39,837 nucleotides of DNA from a virus. A model generated the notes under the pieces. The model ran no database searches, was not told where the DNA came from, and worked only from the letters and a program-made list of their open reading frames with translations. The stretch covers positions 1-39,837 of IMG/VR virus record IMGVR_UViG_3300022751_000027. One strand, given 5' to 3'. Below are positions 32,359 to 38,107 of the stretch, piece after piece. Position numbers and translations under genes: made by a program. Position 1 is the stretch's first letter; each line of letters begins with the position of its first letter.

Positions 32359-32387
32359 ATTATATTCCTAGTTAGAAATAAAATCAA
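32359..32387 (-). promoter_or_regulatory. rep promoter
   Basis: On the minus strand TTGATT, exactly 17 bp, TATAAT. The transcript would start near 32352 and have a leader of about 125 nt before the leader ORF, spanning the antisense target. It lies between rep and the iterons. An A/T-rich stretch (32420-32560) between this promoter and the iterons may include the DNA-unwinding element. The gene-free stretch 32229-32686 is filled by these control elements. Confidence 0.7.
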
Positions 32388-32580
32388 TAGCTTGTTAGTA
32401 CTTTCTTAAACTCTTTTTATCTAAAAAAACAAACAAACAAAAACATGTTTATTGGTCGCCTGTATGTTCAATTAATCGAGATTTTGTTTAATGTCTCTTG
32501 TTTGTTATGGTTTATAATAGTTTCTTATGGTTAAGAAAGGCTACATTGTTTGTTTATGCGGTATTTGACTATACCTATAG

Positions 32581-32658
32581 GTACAAATTTACAGACAATG
32601 AGTACAAATTTACAGACAATGAGTACAAATTTACAGACAATGAGTACAAATTTACAGA
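32581..32658. repeat. Replication origin iterons, 3.7 copies of a 21-bp repeat
   Basis: Perfect direct repeats with a 21-bp period start at 32581, 32602, 32623 and 32644; the fourth diverges after GTACAAATTTACAGA. The period of two helical turns puts all sites on one face of the DNA, as for Rep-binding iterons. They lie upstream of the rep promoter, with AT-rich DNA between. One forward frame through them reads YKFTDNE repeats, which is a by-product. Confidence 0.9.
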
Positions 32659-32686
32659 GACTTTTTATCCCTGCACACGTAAAAAA

Positions 32687-32980
32687 CTACTTATATAATT
32701 CAGGATTTTTATCTTTGAAATTGGAAATATGCTTAATTACAATTTGTACTTCTTTGTCAATTTCTAATGGCGAAATATTAATCTCATTTAATTTTAGATG
32801 TTCGTGTAAATCGTAAATACTTGTACTTATAGAAGTCTGTCCTTTTTTATGATTACTGAACTTCTCCATAAAATGCATAAAAATAATTTTTTGAGTACGA
32901 TTTTCTAGTTGCTCCATTGATTTTTGTATTACATTTTTCATTCTTTTAATATTCTGTTTTAAACTACTCGCTTTCCCCAT
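32687..32980 (-). CDS. Hypothetical plasmid-module protein, 97 aa
   Basis: A basic, helical 97-aa protein (GKASSLKQNIKRMKNVIQKS) with a central coiled coil and an acidic, isoleucine-rich end. Its stop is 29 bp from the iterons, and it is transcribed toward them. Copy-control, partition or stability roles are possible by position only. SD AGGG. Divergent from the 33051 gene. Confidence 0.65.
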   Translation of the reverse strand: MGKASSLKQNIKRMKNVIQKSMEQLENRTQKIIFMHFMEKFSNHKKGQTSISTSIYDLHEHLKLNEINISPLEIDKEVQIVIKHISNFKDKNPELYK

Positions 32981-33050
32981 GATTTACCCTAATTAAATAA
33001 AAGATAATTATATATTATAATAATTAAAATTTTTATAAAAAGGGTATAAA

Positions 33051-33266
33051 ATGACTAATAACAACGATTTAAACGATTTCGTAATCGACACGATTGTAAA
33101 ATCTCACAATGTAATTCAATCATGTAAATTTGTAATCGATAGGATTAATGCCAAAACCAATAATAATCCTAATGATGAACAAAAAAAGACCATTGCTGAA
33201 ATGGAAAGGTATATAGCTACTGCTGAACAACAGATTGATAAATTGACTGGCGAGAAGTCTAATTAG
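33051..33266 (+). CDS. Hypothetical protein, 71 aa
   Basis: A small acidic helical protein (NDLNDFVIDTIVKSHNVIQS, then EQKKTIAEMERYIATAEQQI) with SD AAAGGG before the ATG. It is divergently arranged from the 97-aa plasmid-module gene across about 70 bp of almost pure A/T DNA likely to hold promoters for both. No family recognised. Confidence 0.65.
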   Translation: MTNNNDLNDFVIDTIVKSHNVIQSCKFVIDRINAKTNNNPNDEQKKTIAEMERYIATAEQQIDKLTGEKSN

Positions 33267-33350
33267 TTGTATTTGAAAAACAAACGCTTGCAATGTTTTA
33301 AGCTTTTTGCTAATATAATTAAAACGTCTGGAAGCGTTAAAAAGTAGAGA

Positions 33351-33379
33351 TTGTTAATATTTCGTGATATACTTATAAA
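33351..33379 (+). promoter_or_regulatory. Promoter for the 33383 RNA / membrane-protein operon
   Basis: TTGTTA, exactly 17 bp, TATAAA. The predicted start (about 33384) coincides with the first stem base of the self-terminating RNA. A second weaker candidate lies upstream: TTGCAA, 17 bp, then TAATAT with an extended TG, starting near 33287. Confidence 0.55.
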
Positions 33380-33382
33380 AGA

Positions 33383-33445
33383 AAGTGACGGAATATTTAA
33401 TTATTCACAATGTTTTACTTCATTGTTTCCAGCGTCACTTTTTTT
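33383..33445 (+). ncRNA. Short self-terminating RNA / attenuator
   Basis: The outer stem AAAGTGACG/CGTCACTTT (9 bp, 33382-33441) encloses an inner hairpin ACAATG/CATTGT and ends in seven T. With the promoter at 33351 this defines a roughly 60-nt RNA that would stop before the membrane-protein gene at 33477. It could be a trans-acting sRNA or an attenuator. CAATGTTTTA in its inner loop also occurs about 116 bp upstream. Confidence 0.6.
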
Positions 33446-33476
33446 AATTAAAAACCACTGGAAAGGTAAAAGTAAA

Positions 33477-34091
33477 ATGTCAAAACAAATTCATTCAAGC
33501 GTAGATACCTACGTAAAAGCACCAAGCAAAGCAACCACAATACTCAATACGGCAGTCATAGCAGGCTTTAGCGGTATAGCAATATTCTGTGTGATAGCAA
33601 CTGCTACATTTGATAAGCGTGTTAATACCGTTGATAATAAGGTAGACAATGGGCAGATATTAAAACCGAATGAGTCTCAAGCAATTTTAAAAGAAGTTAG
33701 GTCAAAACTCAAAACTTACTATAAATCGGCAGAAAATAGCTTCACAGACGGCAAGGCTGATATGTACGCAATGCGTGATGTTGAACATCTAAGAGTAAAT
33801 TACAATAACAGCTATAGCCAACAACAAAACTACCTTAATCAAGAGAACTTAGCTTACTACTGCAAATATAACGCTGATGATAAAAATTGCGGTAGGAAAG
33901 CCAATCCATTACAATTAGTACAAAATGCTTACCATGAGCCTAAAAAGCATGTTAAAACGCCTAATAATCCTTTTAGCTGGCAGGCAAAGAAAGCACCGCC
34001 TGCTTTAAAGAAACCTAAACAGGAACATGACGGCATAGGCTCGATTGTAGCAGAAAATAATTTGAAAAACATGATAAAGGCGGGGTATTAA
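33477..34091 (+). CDS. Membrane-anchored protein with periplasmic domain, 204 aa
   Basis: The start MSKQIHSSVDTYVK was chosen for GGAAAGG 12 nt upstream; the longer frame runs through the terminator hairpin. One transmembrane helix (TAVIAGFSGIAIFCVIATAT) near residue 30, then a soluble helical region and a basic, proline-rich C-terminus. It is first of a cluster with a lipoprotein and a 33-aa membrane peptide, suggesting an envelope function such as superinfection exclusion; inferred only. Confidence 0.7.
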   Translation: MSKQIHSSVDTYVKAPSKATTILNTAVIAGFSGIAIFCVIATATFDKRVNTVDNKVDNGQILKPNESQAILKEVRSKLKTYYKSAENSFTDGKADMYAMRDVEHLRVNYNNSYSQQQNYLNQENLAYYCKYNADDKNCGRKANPLQLVQNAYHEPKKHVKTPNNPFSWQAKKAPPALKKPKQEHDGIGSIVAENNLKNMIKAGY

Positions 34092-34297
34092 TGAAAAAAA
34101 TATTATTTGTAATGTTTATTTTATTGGCTGGGTGTTCAAATGAAAGTGAATACGAAAATCTGTATAAGGCTAAATGTGTACAAACCAATGAAAGTAAAAC
34201 TGAATACAATTTAATTAGAAAACTCTTTGAGACTAAATATAAGTATATTTGTGATGGTAAAGAGTATTGGACAACAACAAACAGCAAGCAAAATTAA
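34091..34297 (+). CDS. Small lipoprotein, 68 aa
   Basis: Signal sequence with lipobox LLAGC (Cys15), then a roughly 53-residue mature part with two further cysteines (KCVQTN and YICDGK). Start-stop coupled to the membrane protein upstream (TAATG) and to the next gene. Phage-encoded lipoproteins expressed outside the late operon often protect lysogens against superinfection. That would fit a plasmid prophage but is not shown. Confidence 0.8.
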   Translation: MKKILFVMFILLAGCSNESEYENLYKAKCVQTNESKTEYNLIRKLFETKYKYICDGKEYWTTTNSKQN

Positions 34298-34398
34298 TGC
34301 TTAACTTACTAAACAAACTAGGCTATATCCTAATCGCTATTTCAATAACTGGGTTAGTTTATAGCTTAATTAAAAATAAATTTAGGGGTAGGAAATGA
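34297..34398 (+). CDS. 33-aa membrane peptide
   Basis: Overlaps the lipoprotein stop (TAATG) and the next start (ATGA). MLNLLNKLGYILIAISITGL then VYSLIKNK: one transmembrane helix with a basic tail. Both boundaries are start-stop junctions, which supports it being translated. Function unknown. Confidence 0.6.
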   Translation: MLNLLNKLGYILIAISITGLVYSLIKNKFRGRK

Positions 34399-34697
34399 CA
34401 CAAAATAAACAGAATGGATTTCTATCTAATTTAGCTGATTTTCTTGCAAATGAAATATCTAAAGAAAATCAACAAGTTTATGAAAAAGCATATATTGAGG
34501 CAGTAGATAATGGTACAAGCAAGCTAAGGGTAAAAATGAACAAAAAAGCTAGTGCATTACTACCATTATTAGCTATGGGATTATCTACTATAGATTTAAG
34601 CAAATTTATAAAAACTAAAAAAGACTATTCAAAAGTAGAGCATAAAACCAAAGCACAAAGAAAATTAGAAAGGAAAGCCCGTGAACAAAATACCTGA
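34395..34697 (+). CDS. Hypothetical basic protein, 100 aa
   Basis: Lysine-rich, with the phrase KMNKKASALLPLLAMGLSTI (a possible amphipathic or membrane-associated helix) and a highly charged C-terminal helix (KTKAQRKLERKAREQ). It overlaps neighbours at both ends. No family recognised. Confidence 0.65.
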   Translation: MTQNKQNGFLSNLADFLANEISKENQQVYEKAYIEAVDNGTSKLRVKMNKKASALLPLLAMGLSTIDLSKFIKTKKDYSKVEHKTKAQRKLERKAREQNT

Positions 34698-35076
34698 ACT
34701 AACGCAAGAACAATTTAATCAATTAAAAGATATTATTAGCGATTTTAAACATAGAAATATAACATATACAGAGCTTTATTTAGAAATATTAAAAATAGCC
34801 GACGCACAAGGTCTTTTAACCAAAGAGGCTAGTTTAGCGTTGAAGCCTGAAAATTGGATAGAATGGGATAATACCAGCACTACCTGCCATTCTTATGGTA
34901 AAACTAAAGTAAACGTAAGTTTTATTATATTTTATAATGCTGAAACTGGCTATACAGTAAATAGCCTTGCTGATAATAAAGGGCATAAAAAAATAGGTGT
35001 ATTTGATACTGGGCAAGAATGTATAGATTGTTGCCAAAAATACTTAGATGAATATTTAAAGGGCTGTAATGGATAA
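34681..35076 (+). CDS. Hypothetical protein, 131 aa, GTG start
   Basis: A GTG start preceded by AGGAAAGCCC, inside the 3' end of the previous gene. Acidic N-terminal helices, then a beta region (VNVSFIIFYNAETGYTVNSL) and a cysteine-bearing C-terminus (ECIDCCQKYLDEYLKGC). Unrecognised. The next gene starts 8 nt inside its end. Confidence 0.65.
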   Translation: MNKIPELTQEQFNQLKDIISDFKHRNITYTELYLEILKIADAQGLLTKEASLALKPENWIEWDNTSTTCHSYGKTKVNVSFIIFYNAETGYTVNSLADNKGHKKIGVFDTGQECIDCCQKYLDEYLKGCNG

Positions 35077-35317
35077 TATAGAGCAAATACACAGAAATGA
35101 ATATGGCATTACGTTTAAAAATAAAGACTTTTTCTTTTATTTATGTTTAGCGGGAGAACATTATGGATATAAGTTACAAATAACTAAAAATATTAATGGC
35201 GAATATGACGGCTCGCTGAATAAAAAAATTATTCATGAAGTCAGTTATAAAAATGAAAGCGAAGCATTACGTCTATTTAGAATAGATATTGATAAATTTT
35301 TAAAGGAAGTAAAATAA
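35069..35317 (+). CDS. Hypothetical protein, 82 aa
   Basis: A small alpha/beta protein (YGITFKNKDFFFYLCLAGEH, with a C-terminal helix SEALRLFRIDIDKFLKEV). It shares size and layout with the next gene (strands, then a last helix), so the two may be distant paralogues. One-base overlap with that gene. Confidence 0.65.
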   Translation: MDNIEQIHRNEYGITFKNKDFFFYLCLAGEHYGYKLQITKNINGEYDGSLNKKIIHEVSYKNESEALRLFRIDIDKFLKEVK

Positions 35318-35559
35318 TGTTTGCAAAAATATTTAATGATGTAAAATGCGGTCAAATTTTAGTATTGAAAAATAATTCTAACGATGAATTAGGCGTTTCT
35401 ATAATTTTTGAGCGTGAGAATGCTATGATACATAGTGTTATGGGCGTATATGATGAATCGACAATCGATATAATTTTTAATAGTATAACCGAAGAAAAGG
35501 CTATCGCATTTGTTACTAAATGCATTGATAAATTATTGCTAGATGAAATAGGGATTTAA
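35317..35559 (+). CDS. Hypothetical protein, 80 aa
   Basis: Alternating beta strands (CGQILVLKNNSNDELGVSII) and a C-terminal helix (EEKAIAFVTKCIDKLLLDEI), the same gross layout as the 82-aa product before it. Co-translated with it through a one-base overlap and SD GGAAG. No family recognised. Confidence 0.65.
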   Translation: MFAKIFNDVKCGQILVLKNNSNDELGVSIIFERENAMIHSVMGVYDESTIDIIFNSITEEKAIAFVTKCIDKLLLDEIGI

Positions 35560-35561
35560 AG

Positions 35562-35723
35562 ATGAGTGATGAATTTATCATTAAACTATCTAGTGGAGGG
35601 GCGGAAAGCCTCTTACGTTCTACTTATGGTGAAATACCAACAAAGCTTAAAATCAATGATATAGTTTATAAGATAAAAAAGATTGATGTAGAAAATAACC
35701 AAGTTATTTGCACTAAAGAATAA
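35562..35723 (+). CDS. Hypothetical protein, 53 aa
   Basis: Two bases after the previous stop. A compact beta-like protein (IPTKLKINDIVYKIKKIDVE, NNQVICTKE) with a glycine turn LSSGGAESLL. Last gene of the rightward accessory block and followed by a terminator. Not recognised. Confidence 0.65.
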   Translation: MSDEFIIKLSSGGAESLLRSTYGEIPTKLKINDIVYKIKKIDVENNQVICTKE

Positions 35724-35730
35724 ACCAGCA

Positions 35731-35747
35731 AACCCACAATGTGGGTT
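35731..35747. terminator. Hairpin between convergent genes
   Basis: AACCCAC/GTGGGTT (7 bp, AAT loop), eight bases after the 53-aa gene and six before the end of the leftward 63-aa gene. It is followed on the plus strand by ATTCTTTATTT. It probably terminates both directions. Confidence 0.65.
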
Positions 35748-35752
35748 ATTCT

Positions 35753-35944
35753 TTATTTATCCAAATATTGACAAATTGTTACAAAACCAGCTAAAAAAAT
35801 AGCAAATATTCCAAAAACTGATATTAAGCCTAAAAGCCCATTATCAAACTTAGAAAATACCCAGCCAGCTAATAATGCAACGCCTAATAGACTTCCAATC
35901 GCAACCAGTGCTATCAGTAAATTCACGCCAAATATTAGTAACAT
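35753..35944 (-). CDS. Two-span membrane protein, 63 aa
   Basis: Two long hydrophobic helices (LLIFGVNLLIALVAIGSLLG, and GLLGLISVFGIFAIFLAGFV) separated by SKFDNG. SD AAAGG. Co-transcribed with a regulator, so probably expressed in the plasmid-prophage state; an exclusion or immunity role is plausible. A holin is the alternative, but its position outside the late operon argues against that. Confidence 0.7.
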   Translation of the reverse strand: MLLIFGVNLLIALVAIGSLLGVALLAGWVFSKFDNGLLGLISVFGIFAIFLAGFVTICQYLDK

Positions 35945-35945
35945 T

Positions 35946-36170
35946 TTAATCCTTTCTAATTTTATCTAAACTATTAAGACATGCCTCACGCTTTGGCTCA
36001 TCTTGTTTTTGTTGCCACTCGAACATATGTCTTTGCATTTCAATATCGGTCTTTAAAATATCAATTATTTTTGTATCATTGGTATTATCATTATTAAATA
36101 ACTCTATATTTGGAATATAACAAATAATAACACCAATTAATATGCCTAAAGATATTCCTAGAATGAACAT
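35946..36170 (-). CDS. Membrane-anchored protein, 74 aa
   Basis: The start MFILGISLGILIGVIICYI was chosen for AAGGA 6 nt upstream; the longer frame overlaps the regulator gene. One N-terminal transmembrane helix and a charged cytoplasmic or periplasmic helix (TDIEMQRHMFEWQQKQDEPK). Middle gene of a three-gene leftward operon beginning with the winged-helix regulator. Confidence 0.7.
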   Translation of the reverse strand: MFILGISLGILIGVIICYIPNIELFNNDNTNDTKIIDILKTDIEMQRHMFEWQQKQDEPKREACLNSLDKIRKD

Positions 36171-36171
36171 A

Positions 36172-36390
36172 TTAATCCTTTTTCGTAATCTGATATTGCA
36201 CCACAATACCAATTCTTGATTTTTCCTTTATCCACTTTCTACGTTCTAACTCTTTTACGGCTCTAAAAACAGTAGCTACTCCTATGCTTAAAATTTTAGC
36301 AATAGTTTCTTTTGACGCTCCATTATCTGATTTTAGCAAGTCAAATATTTTAATAATTTTTTCCTCACTAACTCGGTATTCTCTTTGCAT
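36172..36390 (-). CDS. Winged helix-turn-helix regulator, candidate immunity repressor
   Basis: A 72-aa protein: KIIKIFDLLKSDNGASKETI, then AKILSIGVATVFRAVKELER (recognition helix) and a wing GIVVQYQITKK, the MarR/replication-terminator-like wHTH layout. It is transcribed divergently from the early operon. Its start codon lies inside the near-palindrome GCATTG-TG-CAATGC, and CCCTAT motifs flank both promoters, so autoregulation and control of the early promoter are likely. It is much smaller than CI-type repressors and has no dimerisation or cleavage domain. Confidence 0.75.
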   Translation of the reverse strand: MQREYRVSEEKIIKIFDLLKSDNGASKETIAKILSIGVATVFRAVKELERRKWIKEKSRIGIVVQYQITKKD

Positions 36391-36476
36391 TGTGCAATGC
36401 CCTATTGTTATTTAATGCAAGTATACAACATTTATATATATTTTACAATAAAGTATTGACTTATATTGTGATAGGG
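36387..36476. promoter_or_regulatory. Divergent control region: regulator promoter and operators
   Basis: The leftward promoter is TTGTAA (36443-36448), 17 bp, TATACT (36420-36425, minus strand). Candidate operators: GCATTGTGCAATGC (36387-36400, inverted 6-bp arms), CCCTATTG (36400) and its inverted counterpart CAC/GTGATAGGG ending at 36476. The last lies within the spacer of the rightward promoter, where a bound repressor would block it. Confidence 0.6.
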
Positions 36477-36484
36477 TATATCAT
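36456..36484 (+). promoter_or_regulatory. Early rightward promoter
   Basis: TTGACT (36456-36461), exactly 17 bp, TATCAT (36479-36484). The transcript begins near 36491 and reads into a roughly 150-nt leader containing a boxA-like site before the first gene at 36642. A GATAGGG operator-like motif sits in the spacer. Confidence 0.7.
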
Positions 36485-36499
36485 ATAAATATAGAAAAC

Positions 36500-36580
36500 G
36501 TTCTTTAACAATTTATCAAAAAACATAAAGTTTTTGCTAGCTAAAAGTTACCATAAAATAATCCTTTTAGTTAGATTTTT
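36500..36580 (+). promoter_or_regulatory. boxA-like antitermination site plus leader hairpin
   Basis: GTTCTTTAACAATTTATCA (36500-36518) is nearly identical to the boxA region of enterobacterial rRNA leaders. It is followed by a near-palindrome around GCTAGC (36528-36548) and an inverted pair CTAAAAG/CTTTTAG (36541-36570), then TTAGATTTTT, which could be a weak leader terminator. Promoter, boxA, hairpin and terminator in this order suggest NusB/S10-assisted antitermination of the long early operon. Confidence 0.6.
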
Positions 36581-36641
36581 GCTTATTTAAGCACATGTAA
36601 ATTAATTGTAGTTTACAGGTTTTTAAATAAAGGAAAACATC

Positions 36642-36848
36642 ATGGAAAAAGAAATACTAAGCAATTCTATTAATGAAAAAATTAAACAATTATTGCCTGC
36701 TAAAGACGTTCTAGCAGAATTGTTAGATATATTTGAAAAAGATAATTTGCAAAACCATTTGGGAAATAGGCAAGATAGACAAGCCTATGAGAATATTTGG
36801 AATGCATTTAAATGCATAAGAGATTTACAAAACTTTGAACTATCTTAG
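36642..36848 (+). CDS. First early gene, hypothetical, 68 aa
   Basis: A helical acidic protein (NEKIKQLLPAKDVLAELLDI, then NRQDRQAYENIWNAFKCIRD). SD AAAGGAAAA. Being first after a boxA-containing leader, it is where N-like antiterminators occur in lambdoid phages, but it is not arginine-rich, so I do not assign that role. Confidence 0.65.
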   Translation: MEKEILSNSINEKIKQLLPAKDVLAELLDIFEKDNLQNHLGNRQDRQAYENIWNAFKCIRDLQNFELS

Positions 36849-36854
36849 TTTACA

Positions 36855-36868
36855 GCTGGTTCGCCAGC
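36855..36868 (+). promoter_or_regulatory. GCTGG-TTCG-CCAGC hairpin
   Basis: A 5-bp GC-rich stem with a TTCG tetraloop, 6 nt after the first early gene. It is followed by an imperfect stem CAAGCAC/GTGTTTG running into TTTTT (36872-36906). Possible RNA processing or attenuation site between the first two early genes. Confidence 0.5.
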
Positions 36869-36919
36869 ATTCAAGCACAAGCACGCAATGGTGTGTGTTT
36901 GTTTTTGAGTGAGGGAAGT

Positions 36920-37078
36920 ATGAAAGTAAAATCACATTTTACAATAAATGGATATGAAGATAATGTAATTTTTGAGGCTGATACTCTTGAAGAAATAAGA
37001 GAGGAAAATAAAAATTTTATGCAAGAAAGAGGGTTAGATGCAGAAAAAAACCATATGTGGAGCGAAGAAATAAAATAA
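36920..37078 (+). CDS. Hypothetical protein, 52 aa
   Basis: The start MKVKSHFTINGYEDN was chosen over an upstream in-frame codon because GAGGGA precedes it and the upstream part overlaps a hairpin. Beta start, then a charged helix (EADTLEEIREENKNFMQERG). Resembles small phage early proteins of about 50 residues; function unknown. Followed by a T-rich terminator-like hairpin. Confidence 0.65.
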   Translation: MKVKSHFTINGYEDNVIFEADTLEEIREENKNFMQERGLDAEKNHMWSEEIK

Positions 37079-37087
37079 CCGTACCAA

Positions 37088-37125
37088 AAAAGCAAAATGA
37101 ATAAAATTGTTTTGCTTTTGTTTTT
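37088..37125 (+). terminator. Terminator/attenuator AAAAGCAAAA
   Basis: A perfect 10-bp stem, AAAAGCAAAA/TTTTGCTTTT, with a 12-nt loop, followed by GTTTTT. It is AT-rich and so probably leaky. In a boxA-controlled operon it may act as a passable terminator between the immediate-early and the delayed-early genes. Confidence 0.6.
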
Positions 37126-37155
37126 AAATTGTATATAAAATAATAAGGAGATAAT

Positions 37156-37527
37156 ATGTATCCAAGTTTTTTAAAGCCTGAGGAAATAAAAGAATTAGAC
37201 GAAATAAAGCAATGGGCTTTAGAGTTTAGAGAGGGTATGTTAGAGGATAGAAAAAGTAATAACTGGTGCTATATGATTTCAGCACCGCTACAAGGATTGC
37301 TAGCTTTAGAATTTTCAAAGCATAAATTTAGCTTGTGTTCTATTAATTTAAAAAATTGTAAGCACTGGATTATTGGGGTAGATGATTATTTAATTTTAGA
37401 TGCTACAGCAGACCAATTAAATGTATGGGATAAAGAAGCTAATTTACCGCCTGTTTATTTAGGTGTATTACCAGATATATACCAAAAATGGGCAATAGAA
37501 GCCCAAGAACTAGATTTGCAAGATTAA
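37156..37527 (+). CDS. Putative papain/transglutaminase-like cysteine hydrolase, 123 aa
   Basis: C38 (NNWCYMISAPLQGLLA) opens a helix. H70 (CKHWIIGVDDYLI) and D82 (LDATADQLNVW) follow, and the phrase D-x-TADQ after an HxW strand is a known pattern in small papain-like phage and bacterial proteins. This would give a Cys-His-Asp triad. The domain is small but complete in order. Target unknown. SD AAGGAG. Recognition is by motif only, so it remains a candidate. Confidence 0.5.
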   Translation: MYPSFLKPEEIKELDEIKQWALEFREGMLEDRKSNNWCYMISAPLQGLLALEFSKHKFSLCSINLKNCKHWIIGVDDYLILDATADQLNVWDKEANLPPVYLGVLPDIYQKWAIEAQELDLQD

Positions 37528-37536
37528 GGAGCATAT

Positions 37537-37671
37537 ATGTATAAACAGTTCCGCAATAAATGCCAAGCTACAGGCAGAACTAGAAACCCGCAGTATATCT
37601 ACTTTAAAGCCCATACTAAGTTATGGAACTCTACAGGTAAATTTGAAAGGGTAAGCCATGAACAAATTTGA
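37537..37671 (+). CDS. Hypothetical basic protein, 44 aa
   Basis: A 44-aa, strongly basic peptide (MYKQFRNKCQATGRTRNPQY) with AAGGAG upstream. It overlaps the next mini-gene by 14 nt. It could bind nucleic acid; no family recognised. Confidence 0.6.
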   Translation: MYKQFRNKCQATGRTRNPQYIYFKAHTKLWNSTGKFERVSHEQI

Positions 37672-37744
37672 ATTTATCCGCTTAATCACTAAGCAAAACG
37701 ACAAGGTGCAAGAAACTGCTAAACAAATGGAGGGTAAACAATGA
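37658..37744 (+). CDS. Hypothetical peptide, 28 aa
   Basis: MNKFEFIRLITKQNDKVQET plus eight residues. Begins inside the previous gene after an AAAGGG SD and ends in an ATGA overlap with the next gene, so ribosomes are passed along. Plausible but very short. Confidence 0.45.
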   Translation: MNKFEFIRLITKQNDKVQETAKQMEGKQ

Positions 37745-38022
37745 GATTCTTTAAAAGAAAGCTCAAAGAGTTAAAAGCAACAATAACAAACCGTTGTATG
37801 TATCAGGAAATTCTAAAAGATGAAAGCTTGAACAACAAACAACTGCATGAACTAAGCAGAAACGCCGACCCATACATAAGAATTGGCGTTATACATCACA
37901 AAAACACTACTCTAGCAATCTTAACTAATCTACTAAATGATAGTGATATTAATGTTAGAGAAACTGCCAGCGATAAAATGCATGCAATGCTTAAAGGCGT
38001 TGGCAAGCTTTACTACAAATAA
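37741..38022 (+). CDS. HEAT-repeat-like protein, 93 aa
   Basis: A basic N-terminus followed by two helical repeats of HEAT type: NKQLHELSRNADPYIRIGVI and AILTNLLNDSDINVRETASD, both with the D/N-x-x-V/I-R turn. This suggests a protein-binding adaptor. SD GGAGG before the ATGA start overlap. Followed by a 10-bp hairpin at 38024. Confidence 0.65.
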   Translation: MRFFKRKLKELKATITNRCMYQEILKDESLNNKQLHELSRNADPYIRIGVIHHKNTTLAILTNLLNDSDINVRETASDKMHAMLKGVGKLYYK

Positions 38023-38023
38023 A

Positions 38024-38049
38024 AATAGGCTATCGCAAAATAGCCTATT
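38024..38049 (+). promoter_or_regulatory. 10-bp perfect hairpin without T-run
   Basis: AATAGGCTAT/ATAGCCTATT with a CGCAAA loop, two nucleotides after the HEAT-like gene's stop. There is no T-run on either strand. It may stabilise the mRNA 3' end or mark a processing site in the early operon. Confidence 0.5.
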
Positions 38050-38107
38050 CCGTAAATAGCGAGGACAGACAAACGTAACTAGCTATTAATCTAGAAACAA
38101 AATTATA

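Noticed and set aside
32581-32658. Short regular repeats as a CRISPR array
   Set aside because: The repeats are contiguous, without spacers, in phase at 21 bp, and lie beside a Rep gene. They are iterons.
32498-32816. Two plus-strand ORFs with YKFTDNE or LQTMSTN peptide repeats
   Set aside because: The repeats are the 21-bp iterons read in two frames. There is no SD, and the ORFs overlap the 97-aa gene on the other strand.
35753-35944. Main holin of the phage
   Set aside because: Two-span topology fits, but it is in the regulator operon and not with the endolysin. Left as a membrane protein of unknown role.
36642-36848. Lambda N-like antiterminator
   Set aside because: The position fits, but the protein is acidic and lacks an arginine-rich RNA-binding motif, and no clear boxB was seen.
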